Positions 36,566-45,383 are shown, counted from the stretch's first letter. The stretch is 64,000 bases of DNA from Actinomycetales bacterium (GCA_027484085.1 JAIXQF010000004.1:630162-694161), one strand, 5' to 3'. Notes: a model not told the origin generated them from the letters alone. Translations and numbers: made by a program.

Positions 36566-37114
36566 TTATTCGGCTAAAAGCTGAGTAACGATTCGTTGTA
36601 AATCAGATTTGTTGACTGGGCCAATGAATTTGGCTGCGACGCGGTGTTGCCTGTCCAGCACGATAGTGCCTGGTAGGTAACTGCCTTGGACTACATCAGC
36701 CTCAGCAGCTATGGATTGATTTGGGTCCGTTATGTGAGGCCATTCACCCGCTTGGGAAGCAAGAAAATCCGCTGCTGTATTAGCGTCATCTGCTTCATTT
36801 AAGCCCAGCAGATTCACTGTTGGATTCACGGTTTGGATCTGAGCCAATATTGGCCATTCTTCACGACACGGCGCACACCATGATGCCCAGGCATTAATGA
36901 TCACGACTCCGGTCATGTCCGCAGTGGAGACTTGACCACCATTTAGTCCGGGCCCAGATATCTCAATCGGGGCACTTCTGTCACTGACTGCAATTTCTAC
37001 CAGTGAAGCGTTTGGCACCATGCTTTCGGAGGGCCGATAACCGGAAGGAATCTTTATCCCACACCCAGTAACTAGTGCTGTCAGACAAAGAGCGGCTAAA
37101 AGTTTGTTCCTCAC
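36566..37114 (-). CDS. TlpA/ResA-like thioredoxin-fold lipoprotein
   Basis: A 182-residue exported lipoprotein: basic N-terminus, hydrophobic core and lipobox LVTGC (Cys at residue 18). The mature part is a thioredoxin fold with active site WASWCAPCREEW. The family (ResA/TlpA) reduces disulfides of apocytochromes or other exported proteins outside the membrane. It starts with GTG. No cytochrome-maturation genes are adjacent, so the partner is not evident. Confidence 0.9.
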   Translation of the reverse strand: MRNKLLAALCLTALVTGCGIKIPSGYRPSESMVPNASLVEIAVSDRSAPIEISGPGLNGGQVSTADMTGVVIINAWASWCAPCREEWPILAQIQTVNPTVNLLGLNEADDANTAADFLASQAGEWPHITDPNQSIAAEADVVQGSYLPGTIVLDRQHRVAAKFIGPVNKSDLQRIVTQLLAE

Positions 37115-37150
37115 ACATAGAGGTTAGCGCGGATCTATGAAGGGTAGAAT

Positions 37151-37621
37151 TTGTACATGGATGATTTGCAAAAAGGTCGGATGTTAGTTTTTCTTCAGTT
37201 CGGCTTGATCATCATTTTGGCGATGTATCCCGACAGTACAAATGTGGATTCGCGACTCAACATCTTCGGCACCGTGGTGATTGCTATTGGGCTCGTGCTA
37301 CTTTTTGCAGGCTTTAGGGGACTGGGTAAGTCACTGAATGCCAACCCTGTTCCAAACCAGGATGGTGTTTTGGTGACAACTGGCATCTATAGCGTCGTGC
37401 GCCATCCGATTTATCTTGGACTATTGATAATCACACTAGGACTTGTTGTATCCAGCGGCGTTTGGGGACAGGCCTTACCTTGGTTGGCGTTAGCTATCTT
37501 GTTGACTTACAAGATGCGGTGGGAAGAGGTGCTCTTGATGGCCAAGTACAAAGGATATGCCGACTACGCCAAACGTGTTCCAGCAATCATCCCTGGCCTA
37601 AAGCCAAGAAATAAAAAGTAG
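37151..37621 (+). CDS. Isoprenylcysteine/phospholipid methyltransferase-family membrane protein
   Basis: A 156-residue integral membrane protein with about four helices and the ICMT/PEMT-family signature: LVTTGIYSVVRHPIYLGLLIITLG around residues 76-100, then MRWEEVLLMAKYKGYADYAKRVPAIIPGL. Proteins of this group bind SAM through the RHP and EE motifs, both present, and methylate lipids or membrane-bound thiols or acids. The bacterial substrate is unknown. TTG at 37151 has AAGGG at good spacing, while ATG at 37157 is only slightly less well placed, so the start is uncertain by two codons. The stop meets the convergent enolase-superfamily gene with no gap. Confidence 0.85.
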   Translation: MYMDDLQKGRMLVFLQFGLIIILAMYPDSTNVDSRLNIFGTVVIAIGLVLLFAGFRGLGKSLNANPVPNQDGVLVTTGIYSVVRHPIYLGLLIITLGLVVSSGVWGQALPWLALAILLTYKMRWEEVLLMAKYKGYADYAKRVPAIIPGLKPRNKK

Positions 37622-38728
37622 TTACTTAACCCATTCGGTCGAAACCGTAAACCGATCAACAATTTCGCGTATCGGGTCAACGCCGATTCCTGGTCCGGTT
37701 GGGACATCAATGTGTCCATCAACCAAAACAAATGGTTCGGTCGTATCAGTTTCAAAGTATCGAGCAGATGCAGAAGTATCACCAGGCAAGGTGAAGTTTG
37801 GCAATGCTGCCAAAGCCAAGTTAGCGGCTCTGCCAATGCCGGTTTCTAACATCCCGCCACACCAAACTGGAATCCCAGCCGCCTGAGCGACATTGTGAAT
37901 CTTTACCGCTTCGATGTATCCGCCAACTCTGGCTGGCTTGATGTTGATTATCGAAGTTGCGCCAATTTCAATGGCATCCCGCGCAACTCCTGCCGAAACT
38001 ATTGACTCATCAAGGCAAACAGGAGTTTGTATGTATTCAGCGAGTCGAGCATGACCGAGAATGTCTTCTTCTTCGATTGGCTGCTCAATCAACAAAAGAT
38101 TGAATTCATCCAAACGCTTAAGCAGATCAAAGTCATCACGTGTGTACGCTGTGTTTGCGTCAACCTGCAACATCAAGTCTTCGCCAAACGTTTCGCGCAC
38201 AAGTTTCACTGGTTCATAGTCCCAGCCAGGTTCAATCTTTAGCTTGATTCGCAAGTACCCGTCAGCTAGATAGCCTTCGACTGCTTTCATAAGTTCTGGC
38301 AAAGTGTCCATGATTCCAACGGAAACTCCGGCAGGCACTTTTGTTTTGGTCGCACCAAGGTAGGTTGCAAATGAAGTTCCACTGGCACGCAATTGCGCAT
38401 CTAGAACAGCAGTCTCCAAGGCAGCTTTAGCCATGCGATGACCTTTGGCCCAGTGCAGTGCTGGTGCAATTGCTTCAGCCGTTAACTCGTTACCAAGTTT
38501 CATCGCCTCCGGAATGAAAAACTCACGAAGCACCCCAGCGGCTGCGGTGTGGTACTCACTCGAGTAGTCCGGTAAACCATTTGCGGCACATTCAGCCCAA
38601 CCATCACCAACATCGGTAATCGCATGTACCCAAACAACTTCGTGGATGCTGACGGATCCTTCGGAAGTGCGAAACGCCGACTTCAAGGGAACATCAAGGC
38701 GAATTAGTTCTACTGCTTCAAGTTTCAT
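37622..38728 (-). CDS. MenC/N-succinylamino-acid racemase family enzyme (enolase superfamily)
   Basis: A 368-residue enolase-superfamily protein of the OSBS/NSAR branch. The KxK catalytic pair is in RIKLKIEPG. Metal ligands are in QVDANTAYT, IEQPIEEED and CLDESI, and the second catalytic Lys is in NIKPARVGG. Members make o-succinylbenzoate (menaquinone pathway), racemise N-succinylamino acids, or do both. There are no other men genes nearby, and the gene lies 11 bp after a GNAT acyltransferase. That pairing favours the racemase role in a D- to L-amino-acid conversion, but the sequence alone does not separate the activities. Confidence 0.85.
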   Translation of the reverse strand: MKLEAVELIRLDVPLKSAFRTSEGSVSIHEVVWVHAITDVGDGWAECAANGLPDYSSEYHTAAAGVLREFFIPEAMKLGNELTAEAIAPALHWAKGHRMAKAALETAVLDAQLRASGTSFATYLGATKTKVPAGVSVGIMDTLPELMKAVEGYLADGYLRIKLKIEPGWDYEPVKLVRETFGEDLMLQVDANTAYTRDDFDLLKRLDEFNLLLIEQPIEEEDILGHARLAEYIQTPVCLDESIVSAGVARDAIEIGATSIINIKPARVGGYIEAVKIHNVAQAAGIPVWCGGMLETGIGRAANLALAALPNFTLPGDTSASARYFETDTTEPFVLVDGHIDVPTGPGIGVDPIREIVDRFTVSTEWVK

Positions 38729-38739
38729 TTCAATTCCCT

Positions 38740-39426
38740 TTACTTTGGTGGCTCTACTAATAAGTGGGTGCGATCTTGCATGCGCTTTACAGTCCAGCCA
38801 TCGGCCATCAATGGTTCTAATTTTTGTCTAGTCTTAGATCGCCATTCTTTTGCAGCATTGAGGTCGGACTTCCGTAATGCTTCGATGTCCTCTGGAACTT
38901 CAATCGATACAGCATTGGGGGATACTTCTGAAGTTTCAGATTTTTGAGTGAGATCCCAGTAAACGAATAGGCGATCAGAGTCATCACCGGCATTTATCTC
39001 ATCGGTCATCGTTCCATAAAAATTTGGAAGGTATTCAACTGCGGTCGCACCAAGCTTGTCGAAGTTGAAAACGCAATTGCGGCGAACTAGTGGATCGAAT
39101 GACCAGGTGATTCCGGATAGCCCTTCAGACTTAGCCCAGGCGTATTGATGCTGCTTTAATGCATACCCAGCGCCTGCCTGAAACGAGCCGGTTACATGTG
39201 AATGTAGAACTTGCTTGTTGTTATAAACCCCACGAAATCCAAATGAAGCAGCCACCATTTCGTCACCGGCATATGCAGCGCTGCAATACGCGCCAACGTG
39301 AATCACCGCGATACCTAGATCAAACGGCACGACTTCAGGTCCGCCAGCCCAAACTTTGCAAAGAAAAGCGCTGACCGCTTCCATTTCTTCGATTTCTGAA
39401 ACTTGGCTGATTCGAAGGGACGACAT
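38740..39426 (-). CDS. GNAT-family N-acyltransferase (COG3375-like)
   Basis: A 228-residue GNAT-like protein. The core GDEMVAASFGFRGVYNNKQVLHSHVTGSFQAGAGYALKQHQYAWAKSEGLSGITWSFDPLVRRNCVFNFDKLGA resembles COG3375 predicted acetyltransferases, including the conserved FDPL.RRN..FN.xKLG pattern. Relatives encoded beside N-succinylamino-acid racemases act as succinyl-CoA:D-amino-acid N-succinyltransferases. An ATG at 39426 is chosen because the upstream in-frame ATG at 39486 adds a Gly/Gln-rich stretch unlike the family; no well-spaced Shine-Dalgarno supports either. It forms an operon with the racemase-like gene downstream. Confidence 0.8.
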   Translation of the reverse strand: MSSLRISQVSEIEEMEAVSAFLCKVWAGGPEVVPFDLGIAVIHVGAYCSAAYAGDEMVAASFGFRGVYNNKQVLHSHVTGSFQAGAGYALKQHQYAWAKSEGLSGITWSFDPLVRRNCVFNFDKLGATAVEYLPNFYGTMTDEINAGDDSDRLFVYWDLTQKSETSEVSPNAVSIEVPEDIEALRKSDLNAAKEWRSKTRQKLEPLMADGWTVKRMQDRTHLLVEPPK

Positions 39427-39580
39427 CCCCCTATTCTGCCCGAGCCCAAGGTCGGAGCCTTGTTTACCCAACTCAGATTGATCCAAATATGTTGAATATT
39501 CGGGAAAAAAGGCACTTTTCCATCTGATTTGGGACTTTGGATTTAATGATCAGAACATTGGGTTATTCTCTACCTAGGTA

Positions 39581-39635
39581 CTCCTAGGAGCGCTACAACA
39601 TGTCGGGGAAGGCAGTTTGTAGTTGGCGCTAGGAG
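39581..39635 (+). promoter_or_regulatory. Hairpin that would sequester the DUF3145 ribosome binding site
   Basis: CTCCT (39581-39585) can pair with AGGAG (39631-39635), AGCGC (39589-39593) with GCGCT (39626-39630), and TACAA (39594-39598) with TTGTA (39617-39621): 15 pairs around an 18-nt loop. The paired AGGAG is the Shine-Dalgarno of the gene at 39644, so the fold would hide it. Confidence 0.5.
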
Positions 39636-39643
39636 GTAAGAAA

Positions 39644-40150
39644 ATGGCGCATTCGCCAACCACTCGTGGAGTTGTGTTCGTTCACAGTTCTCCGCGAGCT
39701 TTAACGATCCATATTGAATGGGCTCTTGGCGGCCTTTTGGGCACTCAAGTCAATCTTGATTGGCTGGACCAGCCCGTAGCCCCGAGCACCGTGCGCAGTG
39801 AAATGTCCTGGATCGGCGCTCCTGACTTGTCCGCGAAGATGGCCTCTGCCTTACGGGCCTTCCCAAACATACGTTTTGAGATCACTGAAGAACCAAGCAC
39901 TGGATTTGATGGACAACGAATAGTTTCTACGCCTTCACTTGGCATTTGGCGCAGTTCAATGGGTGTATTTGGCGAGACTTTCGTTTCGGATGACAAACTC
40001 CGCTCTGCGATCGCTAATGCGAATGCCGTTGGCAGGTCACTAGTTGATGCAGTTGACGAAGTCATGGGTGGTCCATGGGATCGCGAACTAGAGCCATTTA
40101 GATTTGCCGGCGAAGGTGCTCCCGTTAGATGGTTGCACCAAGTTAGTTAA
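39644..40150 (+). CDS. DUF3145 family protein
   Basis: A 168-residue actinobacterial DUF3145 protein (TTRGVVFVHSSPRALTIHIEWALGG..., TPSLGIWRSSMGVFGE, GGPWDRELEPFRFAGEGAPVRWLHQV). The family has no known function but commonly neighbours the FASII/accD cluster, as here, where it converges on accD with a four-base overlap of stops. The ATG at 39644 follows AGGAGG by seven bases. That ribosome site lies in a potential hairpin, suggesting translational control. Confidence 0.9.
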   Translation: MAHSPTTRGVVFVHSSPRALTIHIEWALGGLLGTQVNLDWLDQPVAPSTVRSEMSWIGAPDLSAKMASALRAFPNIRFEITEEPSTGFDGQRIVSTPSLGIWRSSMGVFGETFVSDDKLRSAIANANAVGRSLVDAVDEVMGGPWDRELEPFRFAGEGAPVRWLHQVS

Positions 40151-41556
40151 AGCGGAATGTTTCCGTGATCACCGCGAGGGAATGACCCATCCGGATTAGC
40201 TGCTGCCTTTAGTGCTGCAGCAATTGCGGTCCGAGTTTTTGTCGGATCAACAATTTCATCTACGGCGCCAAGCTCAATGCACTTCGGCAATCCACCTGCA
40301 GTGATTTTGTGCTCTTCGGCTAATTCGGCCTCGACAGCATCTTTCTGATCTGGTGGAACTTCAGCTAACCGCCTGCGGTGCAAGATGCGAATTGCAGCAA
40401 GTGGTCCCATAACAGCCACCTCAGCACCTTCCCAAGCCATAACACGAGTCGCGCCAAGTGCCTTAGAGTTCATTGCGATATATGCGCCGCCGTAGGACTT
40501 TCGGGTTACGCAGGTAATGCGAGGTACAACACATTCGGCAAAAGCATGAAGCAACTTTGCGCCGCGACGGACAACGCCATCCCATTCTTGGCCAACGCCA
40601 GGTAAGTAACCTGGCACATCAACCATGACAATCATTGGAATACCGAGGGCATCACACATGCGAACGAAGCGTGCGCTCTTTTCCGCTGAGGTTGCATCTA
40701 AACAGCCACCCAACCGAAGTGGATTATTTGCGACCACACCAACTGTGCGACCACCAAAGCGACCCAGGGTTGTAATGATGTTTGGAGCCCAGCGCGGATG
40801 AAGTTCGACGCCGGTACCAGCGTCAATCACTGAATCCACAATTGGATGTGCGTCGTATGCGCGATTGTTTTGCTCTGGCAATAGTGCGCCCATGTCAACG
40901 TCAGAAATTTTGGAAGTATCAAGTAGACCTTGATTACCCAGTAGGTCCGTGATATTTCTGGTGTCGGCAATTGCACGCTCTTCAGTTTCGCTGACGACGT
41001 GAACTACACCGCTGCGACGACCGTGAGGTTCTGGACCACCAAGGCGCAACATGTCTACGTCTTCACCGGTAACGGAGCGAACTACGTCAGGGCCGGTAAC
41101 AAAGATTCGACCTTCAGGTCCCAGGATTACGATGTCTGTTAGAGCAGGACCGTAAGCACCACCACCGGCTGCTGGACCAAGCACAACTGAAACCTGAGGG
41201 ATTTTGCCCGAAGCTTGGGTCATTACCCGGAAGATGTCGCCGAATGGCTTGAGTGCACCGATACCTTCTTGTAGGCGGGCACCACCTGAGTGCCAGATGC
41301 CAACGATTGGGCACTGTTCCTTCATTGCAATTGCGTACGCGTCAACGATCACAGCGCCTTCAGCGGCTCCAAGTGCACCACCTTGAAAGGATGGATCGTT
41401 AGCGAAAGCAACTACTGTGCGGCCGTTAATTTTTCCGGTAGCTGATACGGCTCCGATGCCATCGACTTGACTGGCAACATACTCCAGACTTCCTTCATCA
41501 AACAGAGCAGTTAGGCGAGCATTCGCCATTAACTTCTTGTCAACGACAGCGGTCAT
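40147..41556 (-). CDS. accD: Acyl-CoA carboxylase carboxyltransferase subunit (AccD type)
   Basis: A 469-residue carboxyltransferase with both crotonase-like halves. Visible signatures include GRTVVAFANDPSFQGGALG, GIWHSGGARLQEGI, GPAAGGGAYGPALTDIVILG and MVDVPGYLPGVGQEWDGVVRRGAKLL...RKSYGGAYIAM. It transfers carboxyl from carboxybiotin to acetyl- or propionyl-CoA, supplying malonyl-CoA for the fab genes it follows; the position equals that of AccD6 in mycobacteria. It overlaps fabF by four bases (ATGA), so it is the last gene of the operon. The biotin carboxylase/BCCP partner is not in this window. Confidence 0.93.
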   Translation of the reverse strand: MTAVVDKKLMANARLTALFDEGSLEYVASQVDGIGAVSATGKINGRTVVAFANDPSFQGGALGAAEGAVIVDAYAIAMKEQCPIVGIWHSGGARLQEGIGALKPFGDIFRVMTQASGKIPQVSVVLGPAAGGGAYGPALTDIVILGPEGRIFVTGPDVVRSVTGEDVDMLRLGGPEPHGRRSGVVHVVSETEERAIADTRNITDLLGNQGLLDTSKISDVDMGALLPEQNNRAYDAHPIVDSVIDAGTGVELHPRWAPNIITTLGRFGGRTVGVVANNPLRLGGCLDATSAEKSARFVRMCDALGIPMIVMVDVPGYLPGVGQEWDGVVRRGAKLLHAFAECVVPRITCVTRKSYGGAYIAMNSKALGATRVMAWEGAEVAVMGPLAAIRILHRRRLAEVPPDQKDAVEAELAEEHKITAGGLPKCIELGAVDEIVDPTKTRTAIAAALKAAANPDGSFPRGDHGNIPL

Positions 41557-42788
41557 GAGTGGTTCCGGAATGCCAGAACGATGTCGTGGCCACCGAAGCC
41601 AAATGAGTTACTTAGTGCTGCGATGTCACCGGCCGGTAGTTCACGAGGTGAACCCATAACTACGTCGACATCAACACCATCGGCTAGGTTCGCCAAGTTA
41701 CCAACCGGTGGAATAACCCGATTCTTGATGGACAAAATTGATGCGAGTGCAGCTAAGGAACCTGCGCCACCTAGTAGGTGACCTGCAACGCCTTTGACAG
41801 CAGTAACAGGAGCATGATCGGTATCAGCACCCAAAACCTTGCGAATGGCTTTTGCTTCAGCAACGTCACCAGCTGGGGTGCTCGTTGCATGGGCATTCAC
41901 ATGGAAAATGTCTTTGGTTGATAGGTCAGCATCAGCAAGGGCGCGAGTCATGGCAAGAATTACGCCACGGCCTTCAGGTTCTGGCTGCGCGATGTGATGT
42001 GCGTCAGCGGCGATTCCTTGTCCACCATAAGTTGCATAGATTTTGGCGCCACGGGCCTTAGCAAAATCTTCAGATTCCAAAACTACGATCGCAGCGCCTT
42101 CGGCCATTACGAAACCATCGCGATCGCGGTCGAATGGACGCGATGCACTAGCAGGGTCGTCATGTCGCGTGGAAAGCGCGCGCATTGCTGCGAAGGCAGC
42201 AATTGTTAGCGGGTGGATACATCCTTCAGTGCCACCGCAAACAACAACGTCAGCACGACCAGTGCGAATCATTTCGGCGCCGTAGCCGATTGCTTCCGCG
42301 CCTGAGGCACATGCTGAAACCGGCGTGTGAACGCCAGCCATTGCGCCAATTTCAAGACCGATCACTGCAGCAGGACCGTTAGGCATCAGCATTGGAACGG
42401 TCATTGGCGAAACGCGTGATGCTCCTCGTTCCTTTAGTACGTCGTACTGCTCCATCAACGAAATTGCACCACCAACGCCCGAGCCAACTGCAACTCCTAG
42501 ACGAGCCTGATCAACTTCTGGTGCGCCAGCATCGGCCCAAGCTTCGCGGGCTGCAATTAGTGCAAGTTGCTGGGAGCGATCCATGCGTCGCACTTCATGT
42601 GGTTCCAAAATGCTTTCTGGATCAACTTTTGCCGTCGCGGCAATGCGAACAGGTAAATCAGCAAAACGTGGATCTTCAAGTAAGTGAATTCCGGAACGAG
42701 CTGCAAGCAGCGCATCCCAGGTTGAGGCAACGTCTCCACCCAGTGGGGTAGTGGCGCCAAGCCCTGTAACGACAACCGTACGGCTCAT
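41553..42788 (-). CDS. fabF: 3-oxoacyl-ACP synthase II
   Basis: A 411-residue elongation ketosynthase. Active-site Cys lies in VSACASGAEAIGYG; the two His lie in VNAHATSTPAGD and VAGHLLGGAGSL; the C-terminal SNSFGFGGHD is typical. It condenses malonyl-ACP with acyl-ACP in the FASII cycle in the cytoplasm. The ATG follows a 107-bp spacer from acpP that contains a hairpin. The length is normal for FabF/KasA. Confidence 0.95.
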   Translation of the reverse strand: MSRTVVVTGLGATTPLGGDVASTWDALLAARSGIHLLEDPRFADLPVRIAATAKVDPESILEPHEVRRMDRSQQLALIAAREAWADAGAPEVDQARLGVAVGSGVGGAISLMEQYDVLKERGASRVSPMTVPMLMPNGPAAVIGLEIGAMAGVHTPVSACASGAEAIGYGAEMIRTGRADVVVCGGTEGCIHPLTIAAFAAMRALSTRHDDPASASRPFDRDRDGFVMAEGAAIVVLESEDFAKARGAKIYATYGGQGIAADAHHIAQPEPEGRGVILAMTRALADADLSTKDIFHVNAHATSTPAGDVAEAKAIRKVLGADTDHAPVTAVKGVAGHLLGGAGSLAALASILSIKNRVIPPVGNLANLADGVDVDVVMGSPRELPAGDIAALSNSFGFGGHDIVLAFRNHS

Positions 42789-42854
42789 TGTTGTCGACCT
42801 TTCGAGTTGATTATTGCTAATGGATATCAGTAGTGCGGTACAACAAGTTCTATG

Positions 42855-42882
42855 TGGCGGGCAACATCTAAGTCACCCGCCA
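42855..42882 (-). other. Hairpin between acpP and fabF
   Basis: TGGCGGG and CCCGCCA pair around a 14-nt loop within the acpP-fabF spacer. No T-run follows on the minus strand, so it is more likely a processing or mRNA-stability element favouring high acpP expression than a terminator. Confidence 0.4.
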
Positions 42883-42895
42883 ACATCAAAACTAG

Positions 42896-43135
42896 TTATG
42901 CCTTGTTTGCGGCGATGTAGTTAACTGCATCGGCAACAGTGTTTAGGTTCTTAACTTCGGTGTCTGGAATTGTTACGCCAAACTTGTCTTCGCAAGCCAT
43001 GACAACTTCAACCATTGACAATGAGTCAACGTCTAGGTCATCTACGAACGACTTTTCCATCTGAACAGATTCAGCTGGGATGCCGGCAACTTCGTTTACG
43101 ATTTCGGCTAGTCCAGCGAGGATGTCCTGGGACAT
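42896..43135 (-). CDS. acpP: Acyl carrier protein
   Basis: A 79-residue acidic protein with the phosphopantetheine attachment Ser in DDLDVDSLSMVEVVMACED (about residue 39) and the usual helix pattern to PDTEVKNLNTVADAVNYI. It carries the growing acyl chain between the Fab enzymes encoded around it. GGAGATAAC precedes the ATG. The length is typical. Confidence 0.96.
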   Translation of the reverse strand: MSQDILAGLAEIVNEVAGIPAESVQMEKSFVDDLDVDSLSMVEVVMACEDKFGVTIPDTEVKNLNTVADAVNYIAANKA

Positions 43136-43206
43136 AGTTATCTCCTTTAGTAATTACTTACCGCGGTGTGCGGGTCTTACTTCGAAAATCTTTCGACTTT
43201 CGAAAC

Positions 43207-44202
43207 TTATGGGACGAGTGCTACTTGCGCAGCGTGGACTAAGCCGGCTCCAAAGCCGACCATCAAAACTAAGTCGCCACTTTTAACTTCGCCATTTTCG
43301 CGAAGGCGATCAAGACCAAGCGGCACAGAAGCAGCGGAAGTATTACCTGAATACTGAATGTCTCGTGCAATAACAACATGCTCGGGAAGTTCAAGTTGCT
43401 TTACTAGCGCATCTGTAATTCGGTTATTCGCTTGGTGAGGAACGAAGGCAGCTAGATCATTTGCGGTTACTCCAGCCGCAGCCATAGCCTGCGCACAAAC
43501 ATCTCCCATTTGACCAACGGCCCAACGGAAAACTTGCTGCCCTTGCATCGTTAGTACTGATGGTGTGCCAGCGTGTTCCGCAGTGAAGATATCTGGATCC
43601 ATGATGATTGCATCGCGCTGCGTACCATCTGCGCCCCAAATCGTTGGGCCGATTCCTTGCGCTTCGGTTGGGCCAACTACAACTGCGCCCGCACCGTCAG
43701 CAAACAAAAATGCGGTGCCACGATCTTCGAAGTTCACGATCTCGGAAAGCTTTTCAGCGCCAATCAAAAGGATGTACTTTGCTGATCCGGAGCGAATCAT
43801 GCCATCTGCAATGCCAAGCCCGTAGCAAAAACCAGCACAAGCTGCTGATGTATCAGTAGCGGCTGCGTTTACTGCGCCAAGTGCTGCGGCAACTTCAACA
43901 GCTGCTGAAGGAGTTTGATAGCGATGAGTAACAGTTGCAACCATCACTAGATCTAATTGCTCAGCAGTGATACCAGCATCAGCGAGTGCTTTCCGAGATG
44001 CAGCAGTAGCCATGGAAACTACGTGCTCGTCTGCATTCGCGTGACGACGCTCAATAATTCCCGACCGTTCGCGAATCCATTCGTCATTTGAGTCAATGCG
44101 AAGGCAGATCTCATCATTTGTTACAACACGTTCTGGTCGAAACGTGCCAAGTCCAAGAATTCCAGCATGCGCAATTGGTGCTGGAGTATTTAGCGTGATC
44201 AT
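43207..44202 (-). CDS. fabH: 3-oxoacyl-ACP synthase III
   Basis: A 331-residue initiating ketosynthase with Cys in DTSAACAGFCYGL, His in FVPHQANNRITDAL and Asn in YSGNTSAASVPLGL. It starts fatty acid synthesis from an acyl-CoA primer and malonyl-ACP. The ATG overlaps the fabD stop (ATGA), so the two are coupled. The C-terminal GDLVLMVGFGAGL motif is complete. Primer preference (straight or branched) cannot be told. Confidence 0.95.
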   Translation of the reverse strand: MITLNTPAPIAHAGILGLGTFRPERVVTNDEICLRIDSNDEWIRERSGIIERRHANADEHVVSMATAASRKALADAGITAEQLDLVMVATVTHRYQTPSAAVEVAAALGAVNAAATDTSAACAGFCYGLGIADGMIRSGSAKYILLIGAEKLSEIVNFEDRGTAFLFADGAGAVVVGPTEAQGIGPTIWGADGTQRDAIIMDPDIFTAEHAGTPSVLTMQGQQVFRWAVGQMGDVCAQAMAAAGVTANDLAAFVPHQANNRITDALVKQLELPEHVVIARDIQYSGNTSAASVPLGLDRLRENGEVKSGDLVLMVGFGAGLVHAAQVALVP

Positions 44203-45383
44203 GAACCAGCCTTTGGATGCAAGCGAAGAAGTGGCTGTCCTGGATTTACTGGATCTCCATCAGTAACTAGCCATTCAACGATGGTTCCGCCGTGTGGCGC
44301 TTCCACTTCATACTCATCGCGCAGGGTTCGAATAGTTGCAACTTTGGTTTTGCCATCAAGCACAGTGCCTGGTTCTTCACTGACATTAAATTCGATGATG
44401 CCCTTGAATGGGGCAACCACTAAACGCCAGGTAGGTGAGTCAGTCACTGCTGTCTCAGTTCCATGGCGAGCAATCAGGTCGAGTGCCGCTGGCATGTCAT
44501 CTGGAGTCTTCAGAGAAACACATTCAACGCCTGGCATCGCGCGCTTTGCAAGCCCAACAAGAGTTCCGGCTGGTGGCAGTTCAATCAGACCGGTTACGCC
44601 AAGATCGAGCATGGTTTGCATGCATAGATCCCAACGCACTGGATTGCTGACTTGAGTAACTAGACGCTTTAGAACTTCGCGACCATCTTGAACAACTGTG
44701 CCGTCAGCATTCGAAAGAATTCGACTGCGAGCATCGTGAGTAGAAATTGCTTTGGCGTGCTGCGCCAAAATGCCAACTGCTGGTGCCATGTGCTTGGTGT
44801 GAAATGCACCAGCAACTGAAAGTGGGCGAACCCGTGCGCCGGCTGGGGGATCAGCTTCTAAAGCGGCCAGTTGCTCTAAAGTTCCAGCAGCAACAATTTG
44901 TCCTGCGCCATTTTCATTTGCAGCAGTAAGGCCGTGCTGAGCTAATTTCGCAATTACTTCCTCGCGATCGCCACCAAGTACAGCGGACATTCCAGTTGGG
45001 GTTACTGCTGAGGCAGCAGCCATTGCATTTCCTCGTTCGCGAACTAGAACCATAGCTTGTTCGGCAGAAATAACATTTGCTGCGGCAGCCGCTGTAATTT
45101 CGCCAACGCTATGGCCAGCGCCGATTCCGACCTTGGCATAAGCCTCACCTGGATGCGGAAACAGGCTAAGGAGCGAAACCATTCCGGCACTAACGATCAA
45201 AGGTTGAGCAACTGCAGTGTCACGAATTGTGTCTTCGTCACTTGTGGTTCCGTGGGCAATTAAGTCGATTCCGGCGACAGTGCCCAACCACTTCATGCGG
45301 TCTTCAAAATTTGGAAGCTCTAACCATGGGGTTAAAAAGCCGGGGACTTGGGAACCTTGACCTGGGGCAACTACTGCAAGCAC
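44199..45383 (-). CDS. fabD: Malonyl-CoA:ACP transacylase fused to a biotinyl-like domain lacking the lysine
   Basis: The first ~305 residues are FabD: LAVVAPGQGSQVPGFL, GHSVGEITAAAAA (catalytic Ser), SVAGAFHTKHM (His). The protein is 394 residues, not the usual ~310. From about residue 318 it continues as a biotinyl/lipoyl-attachment-like barrel: LVVAPFKGIIEF, then TLRDEYEVEAP, GGTIVEWLVTDGDPV, GQPLLRLHP. The segment aligning with the biotinylation loop EAMKM reads RTLRD, so the acceptor Lys is Arg (about residue 355) and the domain cannot be biotinylated in the normal way. A GTG at 45383 with GGGAG nine bases upstream is the best start; the TTG at 45407 would add eight unrelated residues. 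It is first in the fab operon. Confidence 0.88.
   Translation of the reverse strand: MLAVVAPGQGSQVPGFLTPWLELPNFEDRMKWLGTVAGIDLIAHGTTSDEDTIRDTAVAQPLIVSAGMVSLLSLFPHPGEAYAKVGIGAGHSVGEITAAAAANVISAEQAMVLVRERGNAMAAASAVTPTGMSAVLGGDREEVIAKLAQHGLTAANENGAGQIVAAGTLEQLAALEADPPAGARVRPLSVAGAFHTKHMAPAVGILAQHAKAISTHDARSRILSNADGTVVQDGREVLKRLVTQVSNPVRWDLCMQTMLDLGVTGLIELPPAGTLVGLAKRAMPGVECVSLKTPDDMPAALDLIARHGTETAVTDSPTWRLVVAPFKGIIEFNVSEEPGTVLDGKTKVATIRTLRDEYEVEAPHGGTIVEWLVTDGDPVNPGQPLLRLHPKAGS

Noticed and set aside
37622-38728. Firm assignment as menC
   Set aside because: The OSBS and racemase activities share the same residues, and the neighbour favours racemase, so no symbol is given.
42392-42751. 119-residue frame opposite fabF
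   Set aside because: It is antisense to a highly conserved gene and has Leu/Arg/Gln-rich composition typical of shadow frames.
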